From NCBI RefSeq assembly GCF_009734185.1, contig NZ_CP046393.1, positions 798,501 through 862,500 of the forward strand: a stretch of DNA of 64,000 nucleotides, given 5' to 3'. The position numbers were made by a program, and so were the translations under genes. Origin of the DNA: Commensalibacter melissae. GTDB lineage: Bacteria; Pseudomonadota; Alphaproteobacteria; Acetobacterales; Acetobacteraceae. Each line of letters opens with the position of its first letter. The first letter of the stretch is position 1. Of the stretch, positions 45,785-54,760 are shown piece after piece. Below the pieces are notes generated by a model. That model saw nothing but the letters and a program-made list of their open reading frames with translations. It was not told where the DNA came from and made no database searches.

Positions 45785-46825
45785 ATGAGCAATCCATCAA
45801 ATTTCCGTATTGCACACATTATGGCGGGAGCGGTTAATGGTGGGGCAGAATTGTTTTTCGAGCGATTATGTATTGCCCAGCATCTTCAAAAATTGTCTGT
45901 ATTACCTATTATACGGAAAAATTCCGATCGTAAACGGAAATTTACCGAGGTTGGTTTATTCTCCCATGAATTACGATTCGGTGGGTTGTTGGATCTTTCA
46001 ACGAAGTATGAACTAAAAAGAATTCTAAAGGATTTTTCACCAAGAGTAGCGGTGGCTTGGATGAATAGGGCGGCCTCTTTTATGCCAAGGGGTGATTGGA
46101 TAAACGTGGGACGTTTAGGCGGGTTTTATGATTTAAAATATTACAGGCAATGTGATCATTTGGTTGGTAATACCAAAGGAATTGTAGAATGGATCAAAAA
46201 CCAAGGATGGCCGGAAAATCGTGTTCATCATGTTCCCAATTTTGCAAGAACATTTCCCGATGCATGTGCAAGGCGTCCCTCTTATATTCCCAATAACGCA
46301 CCGTTTTTACTGGCGTTGGGTAGACTGCACGTTAATAAAGGATTTGATATCCTTATAAAGGCGATGCCTAATCTTGCAAATACCCATTTGCTTATAGCTG
46401 GGGAAGGTGAGGAGCGTCAGAAGCTTGAAAATTTGGCAAGATTCTTAAAGGTTCAAGATCGTGTCCATATGCCTGGATGGATTGGGGATATATCAGGTAT
46501 TATCCAGGCTTGCGATATTCTGGTTTGCTCCTCTCGTCATGAACCTTTGGGTAATATAGTTCTAGAAGGTTTTTCCGCGACTAAACCGGTAGTCGCATTG
46601 GCTGCGCAAGGACCTGTGGAATTGATAGACAATGGGAAAAATGGTCTCCTAACCCCTCTGGAAGATGAAACAGCCTTGTCAAAGGCTATCGCGTCCTTGA
46701 CAAATGATGCGGCATTATCTCAAAGAATTGCAATTGCAGGACGTCAAAAATTCGAAAGGGAATTTAGTCAGGCGACTGTTTTACAAAAATGGTATGAATT
46801 TTTAACGAGAATTGAGAAAATCTGA
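45785..46825 (+). CDS. Family 4 glycosyltransferase
   Basis: 346 aa, GT-B fold. The N-terminal half begins with IAHIMAGAVNGGAELFFERL (acceptor side). The C-terminal half has LALGRLHVNKGFDILIKAM, LLIAGEGEERQKLE and SSRHEPLGNIVLEGFSATKPVVA, the E-x7-E nucleotide-sugar motif of GT4. Probably a lipopolysaccharide core or exopolysaccharide transferase. Its stop overlaps the asnB start (TGATG), and it follows the GT9 gene, so the three form one transcript. The sugar is not predictable. Confidence 0.9.
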   Translation: MSNPSNFRIAHIMAGAVNGGAELFFERLCIAQHLQKLSVLPIIRKNSDRKRKFTEVGLFSHELRFGGLLDLSTKYELKRILKDFSPRVAVAWMNRAASFMPRGDWINVGRLGGFYDLKYYRQCDHLVGNTKGIVEWIKNQGWPENRVHHVPNFARTFPDACARRPSYIPNNAPFLLALGRLHVNKGFDILIKAMPNLANTHLLIAGEGEERQKLENLARFLKVQDRVHMPGWIGDISGIIQACDILVCSSRHEPLGNIVLEGFSATKPVVALAAQGPVELIDNGKNGLLTPLEDETALSKAIASLTNDAALSQRIAIAGRQKFEREFSQATVLQKWYEFLTRIEKI

Positions 46826-48603
46826 TGTGCGGAATAGCAGGAATTGCCTTGAAAGATGGCCACAGCATTTCTGAACATCAAAAAAAGATCTTATTGGAGG
46901 CTTTGCATCACCGGGGTCCTGATGGAAACGGATCATGGGAAAATAGTCATGTTGTTTTGTTGCATTCGCGTCTTTCCATTATTGATATAGAAGGGGGAAA
47001 ACAACCTCTATCCAATGACAGCCAACAGGTTTTGATTGCAAATGGTGAAATATATAACAGTCCCGAATTACGCCATCTTTTTAAGAATTATATTTTTAAA
47101 ACGGGAAGTGATTGTGAGGTAATCCTCCCCTTATGGCAGAAATTTCATGCCGATTATGTGAATTCCCTACGTGGCATGTATGGAGTTGCCATGGTTGACA
47201 TAGATGAAAAAACGCTTGTTTTAAGCCGTGATCCCTTTGGTATAAAACCTTTATACTATGCTAGTGTAGAACAGGGTGTTGTTTTTGCTTCTGAAGCGCA
47301 AGCAATTATCAAGGCGGGTTTTGTTAGGCATGATGATATAAATCAGTCTGCAGTCGATACATTGTTGCAATTGCAATTCATACCGGGCTATAAAACAATC
47401 TATAATAATATTTATCGGATTTTACCAGGTGAAACCCTGATAATCCGAAATGGTGAAATTATTCATCGGCAAACACAGTCTTGTTTTCCAAAAACAAGGT
47501 CTATGATTACAGATGAGAAAAAAGCTTTGAATCAGCTTGATAGTCTTTTGGAAGATTCGATTCGTATTCATGAACGTTCTGATGTGCCATTCGGACTTTT
47601 TCTATCAAGTGGTATCGATAGCTCAATTATATTGAAAATGATGCAGCGTCTGGGACGAATTAATCGTCTTCATGCCTGGACAGCCCGTTTTGAGATAAAT
47701 AATGATTCTGGCTATGTTAAGGATGAAGCATTACAGGCGGCATCATTGGCAAGGGAAATAGGTATTCAACATCATTGCGTCACCATAAATCAGCAGGATG
47801 TTTTCAGACATTTACCTAAAATTATTGCTTGTATGGATGATCCTGTTGCCGATTATGCAATTATCCCAACATGGTTTCTTGCAAATGAGGCCAGATCCAT
47901 AGTTAAGGTTATTTTATCTGGTGAGGGTGGTGATGAATTATTTGCAGGTTATGGACGATATCGTAAAGCAGCAAAATCTGTTTGGCTAGGCGGTAAAAGA
48001 CTTTATCGCAAGGGTATTTTTGAACGAGACAATTTTTTCCTTCATTCCGTTTCCAGCGAATGGCAAGATTATTTCAGATTACAATATAAATTGCAGGATA
48101 AAAATGATTCACGCCTAAAAATTGCTCAAAAAATTGATATGAATGATTGGTTACCCAATGATCTTCTAATCAAGCTTGATCGTTGTCTCATGGCTCATTC
48201 TATTGAGGGAAGAGTCCCATTTCTGGATAAAAAAATTGCAGCATTCGCCTTTAATCTTGAAGATCATTTGAAAATAAGAAATGGCCAAGGGAAATGGATA
48301 TTACGCAAATGGCTTGAGTGGCAGTTTCCTCTAGCACAACCTTTTGCCAAAAAATCTGGATTTAGTGTTCCAATTGGTTTGTGGATCGAACAGCACGCCA
48401 ATGAATTGGCCCAGGCGGTTTTTTGTCAGACAGATATTGGTAACAAAATTTCCTTATCAAATGTGAGATCTTTATTTGAAAAGGCATCTGGACGCAAGGA
48501 ACGATTTATGGCTTGGAATATTCTATTTTATGCAATATGGCATCAGGTGCATATTGTTGGGAAAAATCCGCTGGGAAATGTTTTAGAAGTTTTAATGGAT
48601 TGA
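46825..48603 (+). CDS. asnB: Asparagine synthase (glutamine-hydrolysing), AsnB family
   Basis: 592 aa. Starts MCGIAGIA, so Cys2 is the glutaminase nucleophile after Met removal. Further glutaminase motifs are LHHRGPDGNGSW, RLSIIDIEGGKQPL and GEIYN. The synthetase domain has the PP-loop FGLFLSSGIDSSIIL and GGDELFAGYGRY. Makes asparagine from aspartate. Placement in a glycosyltransferase operon recalls AsnB-like amidotransferases that modify surface glycans, so a role in amidating a sugar acid is an alternative to bulk asparagine synthesis. Confidence 0.9.
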   Translation: MCGIAGIALKDGHSISEHQKKILLEALHHRGPDGNGSWENSHVVLLHSRLSIIDIEGGKQPLSNDSQQVLIANGEIYNSPELRHLFKNYIFKTGSDCEVILPLWQKFHADYVNSLRGMYGVAMVDIDEKTLVLSRDPFGIKPLYYASVEQGVVFASEAQAIIKAGFVRHDDINQSAVDTLLQLQFIPGYKTIYNNIYRILPGETLIIRNGEIIHRQTQSCFPKTRSMITDEKKALNQLDSLLEDSIRIHERSDVPFGLFLSSGIDSSIILKMMQRLGRINRLHAWTARFEINNDSGYVKDEALQAASLAREIGIQHHCVTINQQDVFRHLPKIIACMDDPVADYAIIPTWFLANEARSIVKVILSGEGGDELFAGYGRYRKAAKSVWLGGKRLYRKGIFERDNFFLHSVSSEWQDYFRLQYKLQDKNDSRLKIAQKIDMNDWLPNDLLIKLDRCLMAHSIEGRVPFLDKKIAAFAFNLEDHLKIRNGQGKWILRKWLEWQFPLAQPFAKKSGFSVPIGLWIEQHANELAQAVFCQTDIGNKISLSNVRSLFEKASGRKERFMAWNILFYAIWHQVHIVGKNPLGNVLEVLMD

Positions 48604-48618
48604 TAAAGGATTTTGCTT

Positions 48619-49938
48619 GTGCATTACGATCTGATAATTAAAAATGGTAATTGTGTTTTACCATGGGGACAATATGAAACTGGTATTGGTGTAATCAAAG
48701 GGCGTATTCAATCCCTATCTGTTCAATCAAGTGATGATGCTGAAAAAATTATTGATGCGAAGGGTCTTTATGTTCTTCCAGGTTTGATGGATTGTCATGT
48801 GCATTTTCGCGAACCGGGAAATGCCATGATTGAAACAATTGAAACCGGGACAAGAGCGGCAGCGATGGGTGGATTGACCACTGTTTTTGATATGCCCAAT
48901 ACAAATCCTCCCACAGCGGAAAAGGAAATGATCATATGGAAACAAGAAAGGGCAAGGGAGACAAGCTGGGTTAATTTTGGATTTTACGTTGGTGCCACAA
49001 GGGAAAATACGCAAAACCTATCCAAGCTCGAAACGATGAGAGGGGTGTGTGGTATCAAGGTTTACGCCGGCTCTTCAACCGGTTCCTTAATGGTGGAAGA
49101 TGATCAAAGTCTTGAAAATATCATGCGGTATGGTCATCGTCGAGTATGTTATCATGCCGAGGATGAATATCGTTTACAGACTAGGAAAAAGTTATTCTGT
49201 GAGGGTATGCCTTACGAAAATCATCGTTTGTGGCGTGATGAGGAATGTGCATTTCTTGGAACACGACGTATCATAAAATTAGCTCGTAAAACAGGTCGAC
49301 CCGCGCATATCTTGCATACAACGACACAGGAAGAACTTGAATGGTTGGTTGATTATAAAGATATCGCAACCGTTGAAGTGCTAGGAAATCATCTAACCCA
49401 AATCGCACCGGAATGTTATGAACGGTTAGGAGGTTTGGCGGTGATGAATCCTCCTATCCGTGATAAAAGACACTATGATGCGTGCTGGAGAGGGATTGAG
49501 AATGGTGTGGTTGATATCGTTTCCTCGGATCATGCGCCCCATGATCCAGAAGCCAAGGCAAAACCATGGCTATGCTGTCCATCAGGAATGCTGGGTGTAC
49601 AGACTCTCGTGCCACTTATGTTGAATCATGTAAATGAGGGACGATTATCGCTTGGTCGTTTGGTCGATTTAATGGCATCTAATCCGGCAAGAATATATGG
49701 CATGCCTACAAAAGGACGAATTCAGGTCGGTTATGATGCGGATTTCACCCTGGTTGATATGAAAACAAATCGTCGTATCACCAATGACTGGATCGTTTCA
49801 CCTGCAGGTTGGACACCTTATGATCAAATGGAAGTGACAGGATGGCCTGTTGCAACAATCGTAAAAGGTAAAATCGTGATGCAGGATAATGAAATTTGTG
49901 GGAAACCTGACGGAGATTTGGTAGATTTTCTACCATGA
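48619..49938 (+). CDS. pyrC: Dihydroorotase
   Basis: About 439 aa, class I dihydroorotase/amidohydrolase. Cyclises carbamoyl-aspartate to dihydroorotate in pyrimidine synthesis. Metal ligands are DCHVHFREPG (HxH), the carbamylated Lys in GIKVYAGSSTGS, His in CYHAEDE and HILHTTT, and Asp in SSDHAPHD. I place the start at GTG 48619, 8 nt after AAGGA. A TTG at 48613 lies too close to that site. It follows asnB by 15 nt and may be part of the same transcript. Confidence 0.92.
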   Translation: MHYDLIIKNGNCVLPWGQYETGIGVIKGRIQSLSVQSSDDAEKIIDAKGLYVLPGLMDCHVHFREPGNAMIETIETGTRAAAMGGLTTVFDMPNTNPPTAEKEMIIWKQERARETSWVNFGFYVGATRENTQNLSKLETMRGVCGIKVYAGSSTGSLMVEDDQSLENIMRYGHRRVCYHAEDEYRLQTRKKLFCEGMPYENHRLWRDEECAFLGTRRIIKLARKTGRPAHILHTTTQEELEWLVDYKDIATVEVLGNHLTQIAPECYERLGGLAVMNPPIRDKRHYDACWRGIENGVVDIVSSDHAPHDPEAKAKPWLCCPSGMLGVQTLVPLMLNHVNEGRLSLGRLVDLMASNPARIYGMPTKGRIQVGYDADFTLVDMKTNRRITNDWIVSPAGWTPYDQMEVTGWPVATIVKGKIVMQDNEICGKPDGDLVDFLP

Positions 49939-49980
49939 GTCTGCATCATATCTAACTTTATCATCGAAAGGAAATATCCG

Positions 49981-50358
49981 ATGAAAAAATTCATTTTGAC
50001 CGCTATGATTGGATTTTCTCCAATATCCGGCGTGGCTGCTTTTGCACAGGATTGGACTGCATCCTGTGGCAATGAACCCAAGTCACCAGTGATAAACGTA
50101 AGCAATGTTACCAAATACAATGCCAGTGTTGAGCAGTTTAATAATTATAATAAGGCTGTTCATGTGTATTATGCATGTATTTCAAAACAGGCGCATGCAA
50201 AACAGGTTGCCATTAGCCAAAAAGCAAAAAATGAAATGGAATCGATCCAAAAAGTTAGCGCTGAAATGAATGCTAGAATTACTGCCAATCTTACTAAAAT
50301 GCGTGCCACGATTGTCGATGGAAGTAAAAAATTAAAAAATGCAACAGGTGGAAAATAA
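49981..50358 (+). CDS. Small secreted protein, function unknown
   Basis: 125 aa. N-terminal signal peptide MKKFILTAMIGFSPISGVAAFA with a likely cut after AFA. The mature part has two Cys (in TASCGNEP and YYACIS) spaced to allow a disulfide, a VEQFNNYNKAVHVYYACI helix and then a long charged helix to the C-terminus. No family recognised. It lies between pyrC and the YfgM-like gene in the same direction with a GAAAGGA ribosome site. Confidence 0.7.
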   Translation: MKKFILTAMIGFSPISGVAAFAQDWTASCGNEPKSPVINVSNVTKYNASVEQFNNYNKAVHVYYACISKQAHAKQVAISQKAKNEMESIQKVSAEMNARITANLTKMRATIVDGSKKLKNATGGK

Positions 50359-50408
50359 AAAAACTGCCAAATTCAAGTCATAATAAACGCACAAAGGAGA
50401 AACTGTAA

Positions 50409-51092
50409 GTGTCAGAAGACCTGTTTAAAGAAATAGATGAAGAATTACGGACAGAAAAACTGCATTATTTCATGAGACGTTATGCTAAATTGGCAATAGT
50501 TGTTATTATTGCTGTTCTGGCCGTATTTGGTCTTTTACAATTTAATCATTGGCAAAAGCATAAGAAAATTGTAAATGCATCAAATTCTTATATGCAGGTC
50601 ATGCAAAAAACAATACAGTTATCTCCTAAATCCAAAGATGATAAGATGGTTGACCAGATCATTGGTGAATTTAACCATATATCCAATCATTCTCCCCAAT
50701 CTATACGGGCATTGGCACAATTAAAACAAGCATCATTACTATTGGATCAGGGAAAGCTTAAAGAGGCATCCGCAATTTGGGAAGCTTTAAGATTTGATAA
50801 AACTGCATCGCCTGATTTTCGTAATCTGGCTAATTTATTGTGGATTGAAAGCCATCTTGATAATGTAGATCCAGGTGAATTACATAATCGTATCAGAGAA
50901 TTGTTGGATCACAAGACTCCCTGGTATGCTTTGGCACGAGAGTGTGAGGCGATTTTGGATCTTAAAACTGGTAAAGTTATAGAGGCGAAACAGGTTTTTG
51001 GACGTTTATCTACGGATATGAATGCCAGTCCAGAACTACGGAAAAGGGCAAATGTGATGTTGCAGGTTATTGCAGCGAATAAAAGGGTTTAA
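50409..51092 (+). CDS. YfgM-like tetratricopeptide membrane protein
   Basis: 227 aa from GTG 50409, with AAAGGAG about 10 nt upstream. The N-terminus is cytoplasmic (about 1-25), one membrane helix follows (LAIVVIIAVLAVFGLLQF, about 27-45), and the periplasmic part is TPR-like, the layout of YfgM, an ancillary SecYEG/chaperone partner. The neighbourhood yfgM-bamB-der matches the E. coli order and supports the call. Probably supports envelope protein export. The stop lies 2 nt before the bamB start, so they are co-transcribed. Confidence 0.85.
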   Translation: MSEDLFKEIDEELRTEKLHYFMRRYAKLAIVVIIAVLAVFGLLQFNHWQKHKKIVNASNSYMQVMQKTIQLSPKSKDDKMVDQIIGEFNHISNHSPQSIRALAQLKQASLLLDQGKLKEASAIWEALRFDKTASPDFRNLANLLWIESHLDNVDPGELHNRIRELLDHKTPWYALARECEAILDLKTGKVIEAKQVFGRLSTDMNASPELRKRANVMLQVIAANKRV

Positions 51093-51094
51093 CG

Positions 51095-52471
51095 ATGCAA
51101 GATATTCTACCTATAAAAAAGAAATTTTCACGTCGATCGATTCTTGCGACAACCGCAACTGGAATGGCTTTGGCAGCTTGCGGGCATAAGGATAATAAAC
51201 CTGTTATTATTGGTAAACGAATAGACGTTTTTAGTACTGGTGCCGGACTGATGGTCGATCATAGTGACAAAACTCCAATCACTATTCCATCACCAGTTAT
51301 CGACGAGAAATGGATGCTTGAGGGAAGAACGGCTGATCATGCCTCAATTCACAGTGCGGTGGGTGGCGTGCGTAGAATGTGGAGTTGCAGTATCGGATCA
51401 GGAAATTCCGAACCAAGCCCTTTATCCTATATTGCGCTGGGATCAAAAGGCCAGGGCATCATCAATACAACTCCGGTTATAGATGGCAATCATTTTTTCA
51501 CAATGGATGCTGTTGGTAAGGTAACTGCGTTTGATTGGCAATCACGTAAGTTGCTATGGCGGCTAAATCCCAAAAAGAAAAAGTCAAGATCAAGTAATTT
51601 GGGAGGTGGTATTGGATTAACCGAGGATGCTTTATATATTGTGGATGGCGTGGCCGAAACTTTGAGGGTGGATCGGAAAACGGGAAAGGTTGTATGGCGT
51701 GTGGATGTTGGTACACCTGGTCGTTCCGCACCAACAATCGTAAACCAGTTATTGTTTTTTGGCACCATTGATGGACGGTTATTTTGTTTGGATACAAAAA
51801 CGGGAAATCAGTTATGGTCCTATAGTACAGGCAGTGTTCAAACAAAATTATTTGGTCAACCAGCACCAGCCTATTCAGAAGGCATTCTTGTCGCAGGCTT
51901 TGGATCAGGAGATTTGATTGCGTTGCGGGCAAATACCGGGGAGCAGATTTGGACTGATACGCTGGGTCGAAATGGCCGTAATGCTTTTGTGGATTTTGCG
52001 GCAATCAGTGCGCTTCCTGTAATTGCTGATGGTACGGTATATGCTATAAGTATCGGTTCAATCTTGGTGGCACTGGATTTAAGGTCTGGTCGACGTATTT
52101 GGGAACGTGAAGTTTCAGGTCAAAATTCAATGGTTGTTATTGGCGATTGGTTATTTGTTCTTTCCCTTGATCAGCAACTGGCTTGTCTTGACCGTGTAAC
52201 GGGTCGGGTTCGTTGGGTCACTCAACTGAGACGTTTCAAGAATATGGAAAAATATAAAGATCCCATCGCTTGGTATGGTCCTGTATTGGCAGGCGGACAA
52301 ATTATCTGTATCAGTGATTTTAACGATATTGGACTGGTAACCTTCAGTCCGGCATCAGGTAAAATAACCAATATTGTTAAAACAGGTATAACTCCCGCTC
52401 TAGCTCCGGTGGTTGTAAATGAGCGTTTGCTGATTCTGGGGCAAGATGGTAAATTAACTGCTTTTGGTTAG
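51095..52471 (+). CDS. bamB: Outer-membrane assembly lipoprotein BamB
   Basis: 458 aa. A lipoprotein signal is visible: lipobox MALAACG with Cys33 as the lipidated residue. Before it stands FSRRSILATTATG, an RR-containing start, unusual for BamB. The rest is an eight-bladed PQQ-like propeller; blades repeat as GRLFCLDTKTGNQLWSYSTG and DLIALRANTGEQIWTDTLG. BamB is a scaffold of the BAM complex that folds outer-membrane beta-barrels. The gene lies between yfgM-like and der, the conserved order. Confidence 0.93.
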   Translation: MQDILPIKKKFSRRSILATTATGMALAACGHKDNKPVIIGKRIDVFSTGAGLMVDHSDKTPITIPSPVIDEKWMLEGRTADHASIHSAVGGVRRMWSCSIGSGNSEPSPLSYIALGSKGQGIINTTPVIDGNHFFTMDAVGKVTAFDWQSRKLLWRLNPKKKKSRSSNLGGGIGLTEDALYIVDGVAETLRVDRKTGKVVWRVDVGTPGRSAPTIVNQLLFFGTIDGRLFCLDTKTGNQLWSYSTGSVQTKLFGQPAPAYSEGILVAGFGSGDLIALRANTGEQIWTDTLGRNGRNAFVDFAAISALPVIADGTVYAISIGSILVALDLRSGRRIWEREVSGQNSMVVIGDWLFVLSLDQQLACLDRVTGRVRWVTQLRRFKNMEKYKDPIAWYGPVLAGGQIICISDFNDIGLVTFSPASGKITNIVKTGITPALAPVVVNERLLILGQDGKLTAFG

Positions 52472-52483
52472 GAAATAAAATAC

Positions 52484-53866
52484 GTGACATTGGCTAAACA
52501 CAAATTGCCTGTTATTGTGATCGCGGGTCGTCCTAATGTCGGTAAATCGACATTATTCAATCGGCTGGCGGGAAGACGCTTTGCAATTGTAAGCGATCAG
52601 CCGGGGGTGACACGAGATCGGAAATCAGTTGACATTCTTCTAAACGATCGCTCCGTTACCTTAATTGATACGGCTGGATGGGAAGAGGATGATCCCGAAA
52701 CTGTTCATGGTCGTATGCGTATATCCTCCGAACGGGCGGTTGATATGGCAGATGTGATTCTTTTTTGTGTTGATGCCAGAATGGGTATAACACCTGTTGA
52801 TGAACATTTTGCTCAATGGTTGAGAAAACAGGGGCGTAAAATTCTTTTGGTTGTGAATAAGGCCGAAGGTCATTCCGGAAATGTAGCCGCCTTGGAAATG
52901 TATAAATTTGGTTTTGGGGAACCCATTCCTGTTTCTGCAGAGCATGGTGAAGGTATCATGGATCTTGTAGACCGGATTGAGGTGGAGCTTCCAATTGAAC
53001 AGTTCCAGGATAATTCGGCATTAAATATATCATTGGAAAACTCTGAAGATAAACCATTGAGATTGGCAATTGTGGGACGTCCCAATGCCGGCAAATCAAC
53101 TTTGATCAATCAATTGATAGGGGAGCAGCGTGTAATTACCGGGCCGGAAGCTGGATTAACGCGGGATTCAATTTCAGTATCCTTTCATGATGAAAAAGGG
53201 GAAATTGAATTGGTTGATACCGCCGGATTGAGGAGAAAAGCCAGAATTGATGAAACACTTGAAAAAATGTCTGTCTCTGCCAGTATTGAAGCCCTTAAAA
53301 TGGCCGAAGTGGTTGTATTGGTTATTGATGCTGAATTGGGTATTCATGAACAGGATTTACAAATTGCCCGTCTAATTGAAAGAGAAGGACGTTGTTGCGT
53401 TATTGCGCTTAATAAGTGGGATATTTTAAAGGATAGGGTGGCTACCCGCCAGACTATAAGAGATAGAATTGAGATGTCGCTTTCACAAATGCATGGCATT
53501 CCTATCATTGCTTTTTCAGCTCTTACAGGTCGAGGGGTTCATAAATTAATACCTGCGGTTCGAAAAGCCTATGATATTTGGAACAAACGTATTCCGACAG
53601 GGGAATTGAACCGTTGGTTTGAAGAGGCTATTTTGAGGCATGCCCCTCCCATGATTGATGGACGCAGATTAAAATTACGTTACATCACGCAAACCAAGGC
53701 CCGACCACCAACCTTCATATTATTTGGAACTAGAACTTCAAAACTTCCCCTGGATTATCAGAGATATTTGATGAACGGTTTGCGTGAAATTTTCGATATG
53801 CCTGGAACGCCAATCCGTTTGCAATTCAGAGATAGCAAGAATCCATATATTCATGAAAAACAATGA
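52484..53866 (+). CDS. der: Ribosome-associated GTPase Der (EngA)
   Basis: 460 aa with two G domains in tandem: GRPNVGKSTLFNRL with DTAGW (about 15-65), and GRPNAGKSTLINQL with DTAGLR (about 195-250). NKAEG and NKWDI are the two G4 motifs. The C-terminal KH-like domain ends the protein (RPPTFILFGT, then IRLQFRDSKNPY). Der is essential for large-subunit assembly. The start is GTG 52484 with AGGAA 9 nt upstream. It closes the yfgM-bamB-der unit. Confidence 0.96.
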   Translation: MTLAKHKLPVIVIAGRPNVGKSTLFNRLAGRRFAIVSDQPGVTRDRKSVDILLNDRSVTLIDTAGWEEDDPETVHGRMRISSERAVDMADVILFCVDARMGITPVDEHFAQWLRKQGRKILLVVNKAEGHSGNVAALEMYKFGFGEPIPVSAEHGEGIMDLVDRIEVELPIEQFQDNSALNISLENSEDKPLRLAIVGRPNAGKSTLINQLIGEQRVITGPEAGLTRDSISVSFHDEKGEIELVDTAGLRRKARIDETLEKMSVSASIEALKMAEVVVLVIDAELGIHEQDLQIARLIEREGRCCVIALNKWDILKDRVATRQTIRDRIEMSLSQMHGIPIIAFSALTGRGVHKLIPAVRKAYDIWNKRIPTGELNRWFEEAILRHAPPMIDGRRLKLRYITQTKARPPTFILFGTRTSKLPLDYQRYLMNGLREIFDMPGTPIRLQFRDSKNPYIHEKQ

Positions 53867-54011
53867 AACTCAAAAAACACATTTTTAAAATTATTTTGTA
53901 ATAAATATAAAAAATCTTCATACTTTTGCCTAAAACTTTGATAAAATTGAACTAAGTGATAAAAGAGTCCAAACCTTTTATTGCTTTTCAATAAAGAAAG
54001 GATGGCTTTTT

Positions 54012-54563
54012 ATGTTTAATAAGAAAATGTTAACTTCTCTGGTTGTTGCCGGCGGTCTAAGCCTTGGCAGTATGGTATCCGCAATGGCCCAACCTGTTGG
54101 AATGGCACCTCCACCTCCACCTCCCGGTGGCATATTTGGGCCTGCGGTTGGTCCATTGGGATACATGTTCGAAAATCTTAATCTTAGCGCCGAACAACAG
54201 GCAAAAGCCAAGGTAATCGTCGATAGTGCTCGATTAAAGGAAGAAACCACTCGTCAGCAAGTTGAGGCTGTACATAGAGATATGGCAAATGCTTTATTGG
54301 CACCTGGTAAAGTAACAAAAGGAAATCTTGATCCATTTGTGGATAAATTGGAAAAACTTCACAGAGAAACTGCTGAAAATCATACCAAGACATTACTTGC
54401 CCTTCGTAACATTTTGACGCCAGACCAGTTGGTTCAGTTAAAAGCGCGTATTATCAAGATGAAGGATATTCATGGTCAAATGCAGTTATTGCGTGGACAG
54501 ATGCGTCAAACAGCAACAAATGGAACCGCAGCACCAATGGTTGCTCCTAACCAAGCTCAATAA
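54012..54563 (+). CDS. Periplasmic LTXXQ-motif protein (Spy/CpxP-like)
   Basis: 183 aa. Signal peptide about 1-26 (MFNKKMLTSLVVAGG, cut after AMA). A Pro-rich stretch (MAPPPPPPGG) follows. Two LTxxQ-type sites are seen: LNLSAEQQAKAK (about 56-67) and ILTPDQLVQLKAR (about 136-148), the mark of Spy/CpxP periplasmic helix-hairpin chaperones. The mature chain is helical. It probably acts in envelope stress. AAGG ribosome site and stand-alone position. Not part of the der unit. Confidence 0.85.
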   Translation: MFNKKMLTSLVVAGGLSLGSMVSAMAQPVGMAPPPPPPGGIFGPAVGPLGYMFENLNLSAEQQAKAKVIVDSARLKEETTRQQVEAVHRDMANALLAPGKVTKGNLDPFVDKLEKLHRETAENHTKTLLALRNILTPDQLVQLKARIIKMKDIHGQMQLLRGQMRQTATNGTAAPMVAPNQAQ

Positions 54564-54698
54564 TAATCAATAATTAGCTGAAGCTTTTTATAAGAAGCAT
54601 GGTGACAAATAGAATTGAACAACATGCTTCTTATTAAACGATTATTCAATTGACAACCAATTAAAAATCAGGTTAATTCTATTTTTTAGATTAAGAAA

Positions 54699-54728
54699 CG
54701 TTACCTCACGAAGGCTCGTGCAGTAACG
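54699..54728 (+). promoter_or_regulatory. Structured hairpin in the ffh 5' leader
   Basis: CGTTAC (54699-54704) pairs with GTAACG (54723-54728), and CACGA (54707-54711) with TCGTG (54716-54720), around an AGGC loop. A 2x2 internal loop lies between the stems. It is GC-richer than its surroundings, ends 33 nt before the ffh start and has no T run, so it is more likely a leader element than a terminator. Confidence 0.5.
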
Positions 54729-54760
54729 CGCTATTTATTGTGTAAATGTAAGGAAAAAAC

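Noticed and set aside
54590-54634. SRP 4.5S RNA gene upstream of ffh
   Set aside because: The conserved GGAAG/GCAG-type apical loop of 4.5S RNA is not present in this stretch.
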